Positions 36,741 to 49,537 of a stretch of DNA of 64,000 nucleotides are shown here, one piece after another. This DNA is from Larus michahellis (taxonomy: Eukaryota; Chordata; Aves; Charadriiformes; Laridae), in assembly GCF_964199755.1 (NCBI RefSeq), contig NC_133900.1, forward strand, positions 16,135,201 through 16,199,200, given 5' to 3'. Each line of letters begins with the position of its first letter. The stretch's first letter is position 1. The notes beneath the pieces are model-generated. The model made no database searches. It was not told where the DNA came from and was given only the letters and a program-made list of their open reading frames with translations. The translations under genes and the position numbers were made by a program.

Positions 36741-38379
36741 ACATGTTTTTAATTTTGTGGGGGAATTCTGGTTGTACAAGATTCTACGGGTAACTGGTTT
36801 GCTTCTGTGCCTTCATTAGAGGGATAAGCGATACAAAGACTACAAACTAAAAAACAAGTTAATGAGTTAAGTGAAGAGCTTTAATTTCTTTTTGTTACTG
36901 TTCCTGTGCATACACATCCAATCATGACGGAGAAGTGGAAAATAATGCAGTGATAGAGAAGACAGGGGCTCTCCTAGGATGCTGTAGGCCTATGCAACCA
37001 CTAGCCAAAGATTTGCCTTCAAATGAGCTTGAAAGCCCCAGCTGGAAAAAAAACCAAACGCCCCTGACAACAGGGAGTTGCCTAGAGGAGCTAGAAAAGG
37101 AGACAGTCTGAGCAGAAAGCGAGGCACTGGCACTGCGAAGCACAGGACACACTGCTCTCTTAGCACTTGCCAGGATCCAGCAGAGCTGGCTTTGCATACA
37201 CCTTGGCATGAAGTGCCATGATGTTTTTGCTGGCTGAATTCCCCTGTGATGCAAGAAAGCAGGTACCAAGGCAATGAAAGAATCTGCTAACGTTAAAATG
37301 CTGTTGTAGTTTGATGTGCTGCCTCAGTCCTTACTTTTATTTCTTCCTTCTTGTCTTTCAATTCTTCTCCACCCCTTCTTCCACACACTTGTATTAGTTG
37401 CTTTTCTCTTTATCTGCTTTTTATCTCTATTTTTGTGTATCTTTTCCTCTCTTTTTCCTTCAACGTTAAACCATTTCCTTCCGCATTCTCCTTCTTCCAT
37501 TTCTCTCCTCCCTTTCTTTCACTTCCATTTGACAAAAGCCAAGAATGGGTTGAAGAATGATGCATCTTCCTCTCTTAGCCCCCGGCAGAGATTATGGGAA
37601 TGGCTCAAAGGCACGGTTTTGCCCTGAACTCTGATGTTATCAAGCAATGACTTATGAGGGTGTCACCAGTGATAGCAAATATTTTGCGTACTTGCATCCA
37701 CACAGGGTATGAGCCTCCATCAAGCACATCTTTGTCGGGTTTAACAGTGCTTTTGCTGTTTCTGCATATGTATATGGGAGTAGGTACCCTGGTGCTTTAT
37801 ACTAATATGTTTTGATCCAATGCCACAAATTAGGGAAAGCTTCTCTTTGCCTCGGGGGGAACTGTGGGAAGACATTAGGACCTTTATGGATGCCTTGAAA
37901 GCAGGTGAGTGCTGAGCTGAACGAACCTGGCGCCTGGGTTGCCATGCAGCTTACAGCCGCTTAGGCTAGGCTAGCTCTAGCTCAAAACACCTCTGGTACC
38001 AGGGGCTGAGCGGTGTGGTGGCGAGGAGGCTGGTGGAGAAGCTGGCCCAGTGCCCGGGCTAGCACTGCAGCCAGTTAAAGTAGGCATTTTGTGTGGAGAC
38101 AGAAACCCTGATCCCAGATTCTCAGCAGCTGCTTGGTGGACAGCCAGGAGGAGCCGGATGGAGCAGCAGCAGCAGCCGGGAGCCTGCCAAAGAGCTGCTT
38201 TTGTCTGCGCTGCTAAAATTGTCTGTGAGTTACTGGGGCTTAATTAACAAAGAAACCCAAATGAAGACAAGCTTTTCGCAGCTGGGCCGCATCAGCAGGC
38301 CTTTTCCATCATAAGAAACAATAGTGGGAGCTGGTTTTTTCTGGGGTGGCAGGGTAAGGTAGCAGAGACTAAAGGTGTG

Positions 38380-38393
38380 CCGCTTATAAGCGG
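38380..38393. repeat. Perfect 14-base palindrome
   Basis: CCGCTTATAAGCGG reads the same on both strands. It lies about 130 bases after TTAATTAA (38240-38247) and just before a TTTTAATTGG motif. Confidence 0.9.
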
Positions 38394-41300
38394 AACGAAA
38401 TGACAGGTATTAGCCTTTTAATTGGATATTACGTTAAAATGAGAGCTTTAATTTTACCCTGGAGGTACCTCAGTTATATCAGTAGCACACATGGCTCGGA
38501 AGTCTCACAATTCTTTACTTCTTACATCTGAACTTTGAGCTTCCTGTTTGTTTCAGTTTTCTGAGACATCTAAAACAGCAAGTTTCTCCAAAGTGTTGCA
38601 ATTCAGGACTGTTGGAAATTCTGTCATGTGAATATGACCATAGTATTTATACTGATAAATTCCTTTAAAAACAAAATTAGCAAATGGTTAACTAGATATT
38701 GACTGTCACCCTTTATTATTGGCAAATGCATTTTATACGTTATATGTAAATGCATGCATATAGATGAATAAAATGTATATCCATACACTTTACAAATGTT
38801 CACATTATTTCAGTGTTATTTTTTCCTTTGTATAAGTTGTTATAACTTTCATGAGCCCAAAATCCATACCACAAACAGGGCTATTCGTGGGTTGTTCTCC
38901 CCTCTCTCCCCCCCTCCCCAAAGTGTAATGTGTAAAATCAGAGTTTAAATCGATATATAAGGTTCCGCAGATATAGCTTAACTTGCAGTGGCAAGCAGGG
39001 TGGCGGTTCATCTAAAAGTACATATAATATACTAGATTTCTGAAAAGGTTAAGAACAGATTTGGGTATGTGTGGTAGAAAGCACAGGCGTCCTCTCTGCT
39101 GCAGGGAGATTTAATTTCTATATGTCTTAAAGGCTTTCTCTAGAAAAAAAACACCCTGACTCTAACACAAATTTCCACCAAAAAAAAAAATAAAATCAGA
39201 AGTAAAGTTCTTCATACAGAGATACTTCTTCCTGACTATTGATTTCCAACATCTCTCTGATGTGTCACCCTCTAAACTATAGCAAAAATGTACTGGGTTT
39301 CTGGAACAAAAACAATTTTAAACCTTATGACATGTTTAAACATATTTAACAGAAGTTTCATTTCTGATGGAGATCAGCTTTTAGATATCCTTTCTGCTAC
39401 GTCAGGGTAAGTGAGCAGAGAAGAGTAAAAAGATGTCAGAATTACTATAGGACATTTAACAAAACTATACAAATCACTACAAATGCTGTTGTCAGGACCA
39501 TCTTGGACATAATAGTTCATGTGAATTGCAAATCAAACGAACAGCAAAATAAAATATTAATCATACTGAAAGCTCTTGGCATCAGCCATGTTGTAATTCA
39601 GGTTGTAATCCAATTGCCATAGCTCTGCGTGTCCATGACGTGTCAGATATGTGTGGCTTTCTCAACAGCTTTCTTTAACAGCCGGTGATTTTCCATGACT
39701 GTTCTCAGTGACTGTTTTCAAGCAAAAGAGAAAGATTTGAAGAAATTCCTCCTCTGTTTTTGAAGTCTGCACCTGAAAATGATCCAAACTGTACTTTTCC
39801 TACAGAAAGCTACTGCTGATACAGGTAGTCAGCTGCAAGATTTGATTTACTGTAGATAGCTTTGTAGATAGGCAGTACAAGGGAAATTGCTATAAATGAA
39901 TGAAGAATAATTTTTAAGTATGCCTGAGGGTCAGTTTATTATTATCAGCACCTACAGGTCCCTTATTCCCTCACTCCAAATTCTTCCCATACAGTTCCAT
40001 CAGCACAGGGAGTATAGAGCAGCTCCTTCAATAGGAGCCATTAGCACAAGACATCACGAGCAAACGCATGAAGGAATTGCCCGGCCCACAACCACCATTT
40101 CTTCCGGGGCGGGGGGAAATGGTGGTGTGAGTTGCTGTATTCTGCAATAGACCACCAGTTTTGCATTTTTATTTTCAAACAATCGACTTCTGTATTTTTT
40201 CCATAACTTGCACAATGAAATGTGGGTGCTGGTAATGTGTTCCTCGGCCAGCAGGGAGCTGTGCAGAAATTGCACCGACTGTGTTGGTTTCTACATTCAT
40301 TTGGGTACGGCCCTATTTGAGCTGTTCACTATGGAGGTATTGTCATACCAAACTAAACTGCCATGCTCTTCTGCCTACGAGGAGAAGAGGTGGTTGGAAG
40401 AAGTAAAGAGGATCCTAACGAAGAAATACCAAATTTTACAGGCTAGGAGTAGAGAGGTGAGAATTACCAAATTACACAAAAAGGTGGAAGGGTGAGTTGT
40501 GACTAGATCCCCTCCTTAATGTTTACCAAAGCCCCCTGTAATGACCCCCAGTATTGAGCACTGCAACTCCAGATAGCTCAGGGGGCAGCCACGGGTGTGA
40601 GGTTCGTGGAGCAGCATGCCTGTAGCCAGGCATCTCTCAACTCATTTCTCCTCAGCTACCGCCTTGGAGCAAGGAAGATTAAATCTGGTCATTGAATAGA
40701 GATGGAATAATTCTGGACTTCAAGTCAGGGTTGGGGGGCAATTGGGTTTTCTCACTTCTTTGTTTTGAGAGGAATCAGAGTGGGCCTTCCGTGCTTCTTC
40801 ACAAAATTGTTTCATACTTTTTCTCTTCCTGTGGTAATCAGAGACTTTTTATCTCCACCTAAATATCCTCTTCCAAATTTTGTAAGAATTAAAGATTTAC
40901 TATGAGTACTATTGGTATCACCTTGTCTTACAGGGAGTACCACCTCACCCCACAGTAATAGGCATGCATTTCAAAGCATGCCACATGCATGTCCCTTTGG
41001 CCACACTTTTTGGTGAATGCTGAAATGTATGTTTTCTTTTTTGATCTACAAACCCGGTAATAATAACAACAATAAAAACTGGCATGCTTTCTTTTTCTTT
41101 TAGGTTTCAGAGAGCTTAACATAAGATGTCGTTTTGTCAGCTCATGATTACATGCGCTCTAAGAAACTGAAAAATATTTCAGCGTTATGCAGGTCAGTGT
41201 TTTTTCACATGTATCGTTCAGGAAATTGGCACAAACCAATTAACGTATTTGGGTTTGCAAGGTTATGTGGATCAAGTGTTACGGCAAACCTAGACTTCTG

Positions 41301-44300
41301 GGTTACACCAGGTGCAATGATATTAATTATTGGGGATTTTAATGTGTTCAACTGGAACTGATGGGATGTTTTCAAAGAAAGTCAGCTCTTCGGACTTCAG
41401 TAGCTTGGTGTGTCTATGTTATTTTCAAAAAGTAGGCAAGTAACTGGTAAACAGTTTATTACATGTCATTTAGATGTCAAATTAAGCATATTTTATCAGG
41501 ATTTCAGGAACCACCCAGTCCCTTTAAGATATATAACAGAAATTTCTAAGTACTAATTCAGATACCAGCTGCCACATAATAAACTATAAAGCATTTAGTA
41601 ACATAAAGCAAGAGTCTTCCTTGATGTATCTTTACTGACTGCACTAGAGTTGTATTACAAATTTATTTGGTGTACACTACATATTCTTCTCTTTAAGTAA
41701 GTAGATATTTGTGTATTTTATAAGTAGAGGACATCTCCAAGGCACTTAAAAAGAAACAGACAAAAATAAAAAAAAAAGTAAAATGAAACAAAAATACACT
41801 GCACGATAATTTGGAAATACTTAAGGTAGTGATTATTCAACTATACCCTATTTACCCAAACTTTTTTTTATGAAGGGCCCCGGTAAGATCTTCAAAGAGT
41901 TCAATCTAAAAATTATGTCCCCTGTTCGAACCATATTCAAAAGACTATCATACACGTGGCACTGGATCAGAAATAAGTGTCAAAGAAAATTTGCTTTCTG
42001 AAGAGCCTGTTTGACAAGAGAGACACTAGTAGAACCCAGAGCACAAATTTATATTAACCTCTTCTTTATAAAACAGAAACAAAAAAAAACCCCAAGCCCC
42101 CACAAACCATCAAAACCCCACCCCCAATTATACACTCACTCTGAGCGGAAACATCCACACCCGCAAATTATGTTAGCATCTCTATGCCAGCACTTGCCAA
42201 ATCAACATCTCTGTTGACTCCCTCCATAATCACATCAAAATATTTGGTAAAGGGTAAGGGTCATCATAGTTATACCAAAGAATTGCAATTATTATAACAC
42301 GTTACTGTCATTCTTATTTATTATCTCTGAGTTTGTAAAGGGGCAAATTCTGCTTTATGATGTCTCCATGCCCAATTATGCTTTGGAGATCTCTGAGCCA
42401 GTTTTCAGGTTTCTGGTTTCAGTAACCAGAAACGTTGCTGGAGACCCCAGATTGAAGTGAGGAAAGCACTAGAGTAAACTAACTGCAAATTAAATTAACT
42501 CTGTAAATCATTAAACACACAAATGAGTAAATGGACAGTCTGGTACCCTGGCTTTTCCCTGTGTTTCCATAGGTCTAGTGTAGGTTCAGTCCCCATCTCT
42601 GATGGAATGTTGCTTCTCTAAGTAATCTCAAATCTGATGTGCACTCCGTTTTAGCATAAGACAGATAACAAACGTGATGCATAGAAAAGCAAGGAATACC
42701 ATCAGAGAGTAAACAAAACTTATTCTGCATTTAAGGGTAAACAAACCTAACCAGTTTATGAATGGGCAAAGTTAATTAAGTCTTATGAAACTTAATAATG
42801 TATTTGAATTCAGGTACTTAGCATAAGTGAGTAATGAAGAGGCTCTGGGGTAAATAATTACTGAGTATTAGCACTCAGACAAATTAAGTCCAGCATTTCT
42901 TTGTTGTTCAGCATAACTTACATTGTCCCTCAAGAATCGAACATCTCCAACTGGTTCAAGTTATTAATTACAAGACCATGTAATGAAACCATTAAAATCT
43001 TTAAAAGAAACCTCATTCCTTGCCAGTGTTTTTCTGCTAAACCTTCTCCCTCCTGTGACGCTGAAGAAGCGGTGCCAGTGAAGCTGCCTGCTGAACTGGT
43101 TCAGTGGCTTCTCATCTGCTGGTGGCCCCCGAAGGTGCTAACAGGAAGGTGTGAGATGAAGTTGGATCTGAGAATCTGGGAGAAAGGGGCAGATCATGCT
43201 GTTACCAAGATGTTGTTACCTCCCCCCTTTTTTTTTTCTGGCATTTTGTTGAAGTATGGTATCAGTGCCTTTTTCGGGGCACTGTTGCATTTAAAGTATC
43301 AGCTGCTGTCAAATGTTTGTTGGCTTTCCACTAATGATAGTAACATTAACTCAGCAGTGTGCAACCTCCTAAGGCATATTCAAAAGGGATGTTGTTTTTC
43401 TGTTTTATGATTATGTTAGGTTTGTTTTGTTGTAGGAAATGTTAAAAACTTCTTTGGAGCTTTAATTCATAAGCTTTTTCTGTTTTCATTCCGCTGGACA
43501 ATAGCAGATGTTGACATTTTGATACGCTCCTCCTTACGTTGATGTAGTTCCCATCCCACTGATGTAAAAAGAACAAGCTTTGTTAATTAGTTCGTTAGAC
43601 CTAACAAACTATGGACTAGTTAATCTATTACCGAACTCTGTTACAATAACAGAATGATTAATAGTAATTAACAATTATGATACTATTAACAACTAGTTAC
43701 CGGATGAGACTATAATTGTATTTTATCTTGAACAGTATCAACTATCGATATGGTCTTATGGAAGTAGGTCCTGTCAAACAAAGCTTCTATCTTTTTTGGC
43801 AGGGTAAAAGCTTTGTTCAATAGAGACAGTAGAGTTGGTATAATATGTCTGGATTTTGCCAAAGTGATTTTAATTGTAAAGATGGATCATATATGAAATT
43901 AACTTGGTCATAACATCTGGGTGTAAAAAGAACCCACAGAGATATTTCAGAACAAGGGGATAACAGTGAATGGGATGGTTTATAGCAGTCCATATAAAAT
44001 TTTCATATTCTGTGTGATCAATACTGTGCTAAAAGATCTTTAATGACAATGTTTCCAAATGACATAGGAATTGACAAGATGAAAATACTGATGTAAGGTC
44101 ACTGCTGTGTCAGGACCCAGATTGTTCTACTACTGCCCATTGCTTATGTTCATAAACCAGATATAAGGCAAAGAGTGCCAGTTATATCCAAAATAGGGGT
44201 GGCTGCTTTAGAAAGCTCTTCCTGCATGAAGATTTTAGATCAAGCGCTCCTTGTGTTCTCAGTGCTGTGTCAGAAAAGGACGATTCAGTCAGAGAATCTC

Positions 44301-47300
44301 CAGAGTAGCAAAGACCTTGCTTCTGTCAAAACAACAACAACAAAAAAAAATGGGAAAATATCTGTTAAAATACTGTGTTCAATTCTGATACCTACACTTC
44401 AGAAATTATCAAAGGGTAGTATAGACGTGACAGGAGAGCTGGAAACTGTGAGTCTTATCTGGCACGCCTCATGAAGCAAGGCAGGCCACAAGCGGACAGG
44501 TGGGTTGTGGGCAGGCAGCTGCCCTACCTGTGAAGAGCCTGGTACACCAACAGTGCTTTGTAAAGAGTAAAGTAGTCGTTATGATACCTAAGGGCAGTTA
44601 AATATAACGTCTTGCTGGAAAGTAGGGAACTGCTTTTTATCAGCCTGCAACAACTAGTCCCTTTGCTGCGGGAGACTGGCAGAATCTCACAAAAGACTGG
44701 CTTTAAAAAAGCTGCCATTCACAATGAGAGAAAAAAGTAGGAAGCAGCACATTCAGGAAGAGCTGTCAGAATTATAGGGAAGTGCAAAAAATGCCTGGCA
44801 GAATGTGAAACTGTTTTATTTAACCTTCCTTGGAAATGTAGGTCCCTCATCCAGACTGAAAGCTTGCAGGCAGTTGGTTTGTCCTGCATTTTGACAGTCT
44901 TCCCAGGCAATGAAAATGTTCTGGGAAGAGAAACAGGCAACTGGGTATTTTCTTTAAAAGTGATGTTTCCTGTCAGATATGCAAACACAAAAGAATTTAG
45001 CTGTAACGGACCCCCTGGTAGGTAGGTAGCCTTAGTAAAAACCTCTCGTTGAATATGGATAAAGTAGAGAGTCACTGTCGAAAGCTCCTGAGGGAGGGTC
45101 AGGCACTTTCCCTGCCAATAAATGTTTTCATTTATGGTGCATAAGACAGGCAAGAAAGGTTACAGAAAGGAAAATGGTTTAAAAAAAAAATTTGTTCTTC
45201 TGCAAAGCAGCAAATCAAAAAATCTTCTGTCAGCATCCTTTTAATGGGGTGCAGATGCTCAGCTAGCCTATGCAGTTAGGGCACACGTTGTCTTTTCACA
45301 TCGTTTTCATGCTGATAAACATGCCCCCACCTTTTGCTGCAAACTCCTGGAGCTTGTTTGGGATTCTTTCTGATTCCTTCTCTCTCCTTGACCTTGAAAT
45401 ATTTTGTTTCCGGATTCCCTTGAGAGACATTTTGACATCGTCCTCCTGGGATAGTAAATGATATTTCTGGTGGCCCGGTACTGAAGAACTCCCTCAATCC
45501 TACAGAAATTAACCCTTTGCTATCAGGCAGGTCATGTTCCAGTTTGGACTAAAGACTTGACGCACATCACATCTTATACTTCATACAAAACATACATGTT
45601 ACAGCAGCTGTAACAGACAATACAAAACGTACATCTTACAGGCAATCGACACAAATGGGACTTGTGTATGCAGTCAACCCATTAATGGCATTTGAGACTA
45701 GACCCAAGGAGTGTATAAATTAATCTGGGATGACAAAGGGCTTGAGAGTGACTAACCTTAGTCCTGCCTTTGAAGGGTACTGCGGTCGCAGTTGGGCAGC
45801 AGGGAATTGCAGGTAGCGGATGCTGTGATTTCATTACTTTTACTCGCAGACCTGCCGGATGACCCAAAGCAAGAATTACTTTGTATGATTCAGTTTGCTC
45901 ACCTGTAAAAATGCTCATAATATGTACTTGCAGGAGCGTGATAAAAGTGACATCATTTTTGAATGCTTTGAGCTTCTTCAGTACAGGGTGTTATGACCAT
46001 ATAAACACTAAAGTTTGGCACTTGAGCTGACCACACACTAAGAAACCTCAGATACTTTTTTTTTTTCCCCCACTTTCTGTTTCATCCCACCTCCCACCTA
46101 AAGCAATGTCTTCTGTTCTTGTAAAGCTTTAGTACTGTTTATAAAATAAAACACTTCTCACAGAAATCTAAACACCCACCTCTCCATGTACAAATAAGGT
46201 ATTGATTTGCAGCAGTTGAAGGCTCTGAGCTTCTAGAAAACGATGGCTAGGTGCTTCTTCGTGCTCAGGTAAGCCCTCACGCAGGACCTGTAGGGCCATG
46301 GTTCCAACCTGAACAATGTGTGCATTTCTCAAAGATAATTATTGATATTCTGATATTTTCTCTTTGCTCCGACTCAACAACTGACCTGAACCACTAGAAA
46401 ATGCTAGTTGGCTGCATCTAAAAAAGAGACCCATTGTAAGAAGGTCTTCTGGGGAGTAAATGGGAAAATATCTGCTTTATTTCATCTTTTTTTCTGCTTG
46501 ACTACAGTTATTGTCCGTTGGTCCGATGACATTGCACAGAATGGTTGCCCTTCTAGAATCATTATTTTCTTCCCTGAGAGGTTTATAATACAGCATTATA
46601 AAAAATAACTCCTTAGTTTGTACTGGTATCTGCTCTTGATTTCTTGAATTCATTTTTCAAAGTTGCATGGCACATGTTGAAGTTTTAAATCTAATGGCAA
46701 AGAGATCTTTAAACAGTCCCATTCAGTGTTAAAACCACACTGAGTTTCCAACATGGGAAGTTTTTTCAGCAAAATATTACAAAACAAACTGGAGCAATTA
46801 TTCCTTTATTTGCATCTAAGATTTTATTTTTTTTTTAATTCCTATTATAACTCACAGGACTGGCTGGAAGTTCTTTATTTTGTTCTCAAACTACATGATG
46901 AAAAATAAACTTTTTAATGGAGCACTAAGATACAAAACAATACACATAGGCAAGCATTTTACATGAGGGATAAAAACATGCGATTGGCATACAGGAGAAG
47001 ATATTTGCATTGATTTCAATGAAAAGGTCAGCCGTGATAGCACACCACCTGTTTTTCATTACTGTGAAAGCAGATCAGGTTCCCATTTAAAAATGCCTTG
47101 ATACTGTCTACAACACAGCAACAAAAAGACACAATATAACCTCATTTTTAAACACCATTTACTTGAGTGGTGCCATTTTATTTCTTTGTAGCTTTATTCA
47201 AATGTTCTAGAATGCTTAATGGAAAATAAGTAGGAAGGATGTTAGAAATTATGATTTTGCTGTTCTTTAAGCTATTAATATATGTCACCTTACTTGCATC

Positions 47301-47645
47301 TAAAACAGACTAATTGGCACCAATAAGGCCTGGCAGCTATTTTTAGTGCTTGCAGTTTTACATGTAAACTGCCTGTGCCCACTGTTGAAATTAAAGTTAG
47401 GCATGGGAAGCAGGAGTTCCCAGCCTCTGATAATGCTCTTTTCCTTCTTGAGGTCAACTGCACTGTTGACAAGGAAGATGAACTTCATCACTGGCTCTGA
47501 CTGCAGCAGAATATCATTCGGTTATTCTCTCCAAGAATGTCGGTGTGGCTTTAGTAGTTCTACTGCAGGTTGTTGGCAGTGATGACATCACTAGTATGTA
47601 ATGACATGCCTACTCCTGTGACAACGAGGGAGCATTGATGAGCCT

Positions 47646-47659
47646 TGTGTGTGTGTGTG
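47646..47659 (+). repeat. Short (GT)n repeat
   Basis: Seven GT units, a small dinucleotide microsatellite in the intergenic region. Confidence 0.85.
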
Positions 47660-48383
47660 ACATCCTGCCTTTACTAAAAGGAAGCTACTAGGAATTTTTG
47701 CCACTACTTTTAGCCAGGCTAGAATTTAACTTTCAGTCTGCTCGGCATGAAGATTTTAACTAGAGCTGGGTTTAAAAAAAAAAAATCCTGAAATTTTTTC
47801 TCAAAGCTATAAGCAATTTGCTCGTTCAGAATTTTTCTTTAAAAATACTACGCCTAAAAAACCCCAACCTTCCAGTTAAAAGGGCAAGGTTATTTTAACA
47901 ATACTAAAATTCAAAATAACCTGAATCTGCGATAAATTCAAAAGGGTGAAGAAGCTCTTCTGCATTGCCATTTCGATTGCAGTCTAACCCTTAGTGACAA
48001 TGACAAATATTCCCCATGGTGCAGCATGACCGACAGCACTATGAATTAAACGTTCATCAGAGACAGTCACTTCCCTCTCCTGAACTTTTTACCTACACGG
48101 TAGCAGCCGCATGACCTCAGATGAAGTCACTTCTCCCATGACTGTGTGTCCATCTCCACATGAGCACTGGGTAACCAGCTCCACGCCAGCACCAGGCAAT
48201 GAAAGGCTAAACTCTACTGTAAAGCTACAGCCTGTGTATGAAATGTTTGTGCTTGGAATGCAGTTTTAATATTTTCTTTGGGGTTTAATTTACTCTTCTC
48301 AACACCTATAGTAAACCAAAGATAAGTATTTGATCAGAGTAACAGTTTTCTGACTAAAGGGAGGCCAGGAAGACAAACTTGGG

Positions 48384-48415
48384 AAAAAAATAAAAAAAAA
48401 AATAAAAAAAAAAAA
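48384..48415 (+). repeat. A-rich tract
   Basis: Runs of A separated by single T (A7 T A11 T A12 type). It directly abuts a CR1 3' end, about 0.4 kb before the CpG island. Confidence 0.9.
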
Positions 48416-48417
48416 TT

Positions 48418-48494
48418 CCCTGCCCATGGCAGGGGTGTTGGAATGAACTGATCTTTAAGGTCCCTTACAAGCCAAACCATTCTATGATTCTATA
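48418..48494 (+). mobile_element. CR1 LINE, very short 3' end
   Basis: Only about 77 bases remain: CCCTGCCCATGGCAGGG, TCTTTAAGGTCCCTTACAAG and CCATTCTATGATTCTATA. It is the last repeat before the TBC1D9 promoter. Confidence 0.9.
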
Positions 48495-48837
48495 AAACAT
48501 GTTATCTGTACATACTATATACCCTCCAAGTGTGCTTGGCATACCTGCCAAATGTACCGGTTTATTTTAGGGCTTTTCTGACCCTCAGAAACTTCCCCCA
48601 GCCTTAGGCAGCAGGCACGATGTGGCCTCCAGAGGCAGAGGTGAGTGTCAAAAGCGGTGTTGGCCACGGCAGAGAAGGGGTAACATCAGAAGGGGTTGTG
48701 GCAAGAGGCCAGCCCCCTTGCCTGCTGTGTGTGGATGGCCTCCTCCACAGCCGAGGCCGTAGCCCTCTCTTCCTTTCGATACCGACAACTGCGACGCGGG
48801 GCCGCCGTGCCGCCGCCACCCGCAGGTAGGGCCGTCC

Positions 48838-49014
48838 GTGGCGACGGCCAAGCTGAGGCGACGGACCCCCTTGAGGCAACGGTCCCCGCCCTGAGGTGAC
48901 GGCCCCCCTTGAAGCGACGGCCAAGCTGAGGCGACGGCCCGCCTTGAGGCGATAGCCACCCTTGCGACGACGGCCGCCCTGAGGCGACGACACCCCCTCT
49001 GAGGCGACGTCCGC
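48838..49014 (+). repeat. GC-rich minisatellite, upstream array
   Basis: About ten degenerate units of 15-20 bases, each beginning GAGGCGACGG or close to it (variants GAGGCAACGG, GAGGTGACGG, GAAGCGACGG) and followed by a C-rich tail such as CCCCCTT or CCAAGCT. The array lies upstream of the TBC1D9 start codon, within the island. Confidence 0.85.
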
Positions 49015-49106
49015 CGCCGGGCGCACTCCGCAGCCCCGCCCCCCGTGCCCGGCGCGCGGCGGCCCCGCCCCACCGCGCGCGCAGGTGCGGGCAGCGCGGA
49101 GCGCGT

Positions 49107-49130
49107 CCCCGCCCCGCCCCGCCCCGCCCG
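49107..49130 (-). promoter_or_regulatory. GC-box cluster / G-quadruplex candidate
   Basis: The plus strand carries four CCCCG units in a row, then CCCGG. The minus strand therefore has four G4 runs separated by single C, which fits both overlapping Sp1/KLF sites (GGGGCGGGG) and a G-quadruplex consensus. It lies about 400 bases before the TBC1D9 start codon. Confidence 0.6.
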
Positions 49131-49339
49131 GCAGCGCGAGCGGCGGCGCGCGGGGTGCGGGTGCCCGGCGGCTGCGCGCGGGGCGGGCGGGCTGCGGGGC
49201 GGCCGCCGCTGATGCCGCTGCTGCTCTCGGCGCTGCGGCCGGTGCTGCCGGGGCCGCCGCCGCCGCCCTTGGCCGCTGCGGCCGCCCCTCTGCGCCCGGC
49301 GGTGGGCGGGTAGGTAGCGGCGGCGGGGGCCGCGGGGGC

Positions 49340-49537
49340 ATGCGGCTGCCGTCCCTCCCTCCTTCCCTGCGCCCGCCGGTGCCCGCGGGGCTGCGCCGTC
49401 CGCCGCCGCGGCGGCCGGGTATGGTGGTGGTGGTGGCGGCGGCGTCTCATGCGGACGGTGCGTGCGTGAGTCACCGCGCCCCGCAGGCGGCCGGCCCGTG
49501 GGGCCGGCCTTTGTCTGTGCCGGGAGCATGTGGGTGA
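49340..49537 (+). other. Upstream frame overlapping the TBC1D9 start
   Basis: An ATG at 49340 opens a 65-codon frame that ends with TGA at 49535-49537, inside the first codons of TBC1D9 and in a different frame. A second in-frame ATG is at 49421. A separate 6-codon frame (49449-49469) lies within it. If transcription begins before 49340 these would be upstream ORFs able to lower TBC1D9 translation. The peptide is Pro/Arg-rich with no domain and is probably not functional as a protein. Confidence 0.4.

Larger units (their letters stand above)
36741..48417. other. Intergenic, AT-rich, no gene recognised
   Basis: This 11.7 kb has no supported gene. It holds a pyrimidine-biased tract (37317-37535), a perfect 14-base palindrome (38380-38393) among homeodomain-like motifs, an AT-rich block with short palindromes (43560-43700), a 17-base near-perfect palindrome (45598-45614), two POU octamers (46808 and 47003), and a short (GT)n run (47646-47659). 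A 169-codon frame at 42901-43410 has no recognised domain. Confidence 0.6.

Noticed and set aside
49462-49527. In-frame N-terminal extension of TBC1D9 beginning at GTG 49462
   Set aside because: There is no ATG at that position, and the downstream ATG at 49528 matches the family N-terminus exactly.
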